Below, one piece after another: positions 62,565 to 64,000 of a stretch of DNA of 64,000 nucleotides (position 1 is the first letter of the stretch; the number at the start of each line of letters is the position of its first letter). The position numbers were made by a program, and so were the translations under genes. The notes under the pieces were generated by a model. The model saw only the letters and a list, made by a program, of their open reading frames with translations, did not search any database and had not been told where the DNA came from. The DNA comes from Paramacrobiotus metropolitanus. Its lineage: Eukaryota > Tardigrada > Eutardigrada > Parachela > Macrobiotidae. The stretch lies in assembly GCF_019649055.1 (NCBI RefSeq), contig NW_026570231.1:992001-1056000 (forward strand), given 5' to 3'.

Positions 62565-64000
62565 ATGGATGTAAGCCCCACTGAGAGTGCAGTGGAGGAC
62601 CGTAACGCTTCTCCTTCAAAACATCCAGCTCTGCACGGTACGGACTATTGACATTATAGCGCTAACATTGATGGTTTTTTCATTTTGTATTATGGTTTCC
62701 AGCTCTGAGGAACCTGAGTAATTGTTTGCCGTATATGCTGACGCTGAACTTGCTTTTGATTTTCAGATACGATTGCAGCGAAGCTCGAGAACCACAAACT
62801 CAACGGTGTTGAAAGTGGCACCACAGGTAAGATTATAGCCAGTTTAAACCTTGAACAGTTGAACTGTAGATTACGCTTTGGTTTGTGGGCTATGAACTAG
62901 AAATGTTAAGCAAAACATTATTTTGAAGAATTAAATTTTAGATTCTGAGCACGAAAATACGAAGCCAGCCAGCCAGTCCGTTGTCGAGGAGAAAAAGCTG
63001 CCGATACAGATCGTGAAACCCGAGCCAAGTCTAACCATGTCAACAGCGAGAACTTCGGATGACTCCAAAATGCAGAATGGAACGGGATCGTATGGAAAGA
63101 GCGAGCAGGTCCCCTCAAAGGGAAAGTATGTCAAGCGCTTGGAAAATACGAAATACATCAAGGAGACCACCGTCACGGAGCAGTATTACGATGATGGAGT
63201 GCTGCGTTTTTCGCATCCGCCCGTAAGTTTGTGTGCGAAATATTCTAGCATTCTGTGAAATTTTTTTAAGTGTAGTTATGGATTGTAGGACATTCAGCGC
63301 GTGGAGACGTCCCCACCCAATTTTTTCGTTAACATCACCGAATGCACGGATGAAGCGTTCCGGGCGGGTGAGATGCGCGCCAAGAAACGTTCTGCTGGGC
63401 GAAGCACCGCAACTCCTTCTGTGGATAAGGAAGCGGAGCCAGAAAAATTTCACGATTCTGGTATGACTGCGGCTTAATTATCCTTTGCAAGATGGAATTG
63501 CCATGTATTCTGGTTTCATTTTCTACCTCGTAGATACCAACGATGGTGAGATCGTGAAGCGCAAGCGTCCCAGCAGGGCGACGACTCTGCTGAGTGAAGA
63601 CGAGGAGGATGAAAAGGTTGAAAAGCTTACCGAGAAAAGACGGAAATCCAGCGAGCCAGTAGAGGAGAAATATACGAAAGGTCCGTAGTTTCATGCAACT
63701 CCTGAGTTGTGCTTCGAAATTTATAGTTCAAGTTTCTTCCAATAATTCAGTTTGTTGCATTGTTATTTATAGGCACTTACGTATTGGCTAAATATAATGA
63801 CAACAATTATTATCCGGCCCAGATTATCGTGAAGGACGCTCAGCCAAGGTGTGAAACCCACTGCAGTTCCATACTATCTGTTGCCAGAAATTTTTTCTAA
63901 TACCGATTTATAATTTCATTCGCAGTCGATGGCGCGTTAAATTTACGGATTCGAAAGAAGAAGATCAAATTCACGAGACCGATTTGTTGAAACCGGGTGT
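62565..64000 (+). CDS. 53BP1-like chromatin/DNA-damage adaptor, 5' part (runs off window)
   Basis: Seven exons are visible: 62565-62637, 62767-62826, 62942-63222, 63289-63460, 63534-63680, 63773-63848, and 63926 to the end. Phases agree throughout. The product begins MDVSPTESAVEDRN, is Lys/Glu/Ser-rich, and contains KETTVTEQYYDDGVL then ITECTDEAFR. This resembles, in order, the region of vertebrate 53BP1 that precedes its tandem Tudor domain (VYYVDGTEVER...ECQEC in memory). Then follows a Tudor-like strand set: GTYVLAKYNDNNYYPAQIIV and RWRVKFTDSKEEDQIHETDL. In 53BP1 this fold binds H4K20me2, and BRCT repeats should follow beyond the window. The N-terminus is much shorter than in vertebrates. 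The alternative is another Tudor protein with a disordered head. The start is the ATG right after the leader acceptor. Confidence 0.65.

Noticed and set aside
1-64000. Retroelement or virus-derived genes
   Set aside because: No reverse transcriptase, integrase, protease, capsid or polymerase-like motif was seen in any frame, and no long terminal repeats.

Overview
The window is eukaryotic nuclear DNA. Protein-coding genes are split by many short spliceosomal introns (mostly about 50 bp to 1.7 kb) and lie close together on both strands. The product set fits a small-genome invertebrate: ecdysoneless, FNDC3, SF3B3, mitoferrin, SAC1, DNAJC24/DPH4, GFOD, a 53BP1-like protein, and a long LDLa/EGF/mucin/SEA membrane protein. 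My inference is an ecdysozoan, possibly a tardigrade. The sequence alone does not prove the phylum. I rebuilt exons by eye from GT-AG sites, phase agreement and conserved protein blocks. For most genes the exon lengths sum to an intact reading frame.

Layout, left half. A complete + strand ecdysoneless gene (364-4782) is followed by two - strand genes: a chromodomain protein (5637-6550) and an orphan Ser/Arg-rich protein (7271-9538). A gene-poor stretch of about 4 kb holds a foldback, MITE-like element (9807-10116). The large + strand FNDC3 gene follows (13679-24599, 18 coding exons, nine FN3 domains, C-terminal membrane anchor) and includes one GC-AG intron.

Layout, middle. Three - strand genes for extracellular or cell-surface proteins are lined up. 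They are a 2.48-kilo-residue membrane protein with LDLa, EGF, Ser/Thr-rich, SEA and EGF-Ca regions, one membrane helix and a repetitive acidic tail of nearly 1000 residues (25903-38322, 5' end not found); a Kazal-like secreted protein (39200-40303, 5' end not found); and a small secreted Cys-rich protein (42346-44373).

Layout, right half. These are housekeeping genes: mitoferrin (-, 45461-46509) head-to-head with SF3B3 (+, 47525-52764); GFOD (-, 52996-54533) head-to-head with DNAJC24/DPH4 (+, 54964-56204), their shared promoter holding three copies of a 20-mer with inverted TGATTTAT half sites; SAC1 phosphoinositide phosphatase (+, 57007-59816); and the 5' part of a 53BP1-like gene (+, 62565 to the window end).

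I see no tRNA or rRNA gene, no CRISPR array and no recognisable reverse transcriptase, integrase or transposase. The parts most worth following up are the matrix-receptor-like protein with its two families of short tail repeats, the neighbouring secreted genes, the orphan gene at 7271-9538, and the triplicated promoter element.
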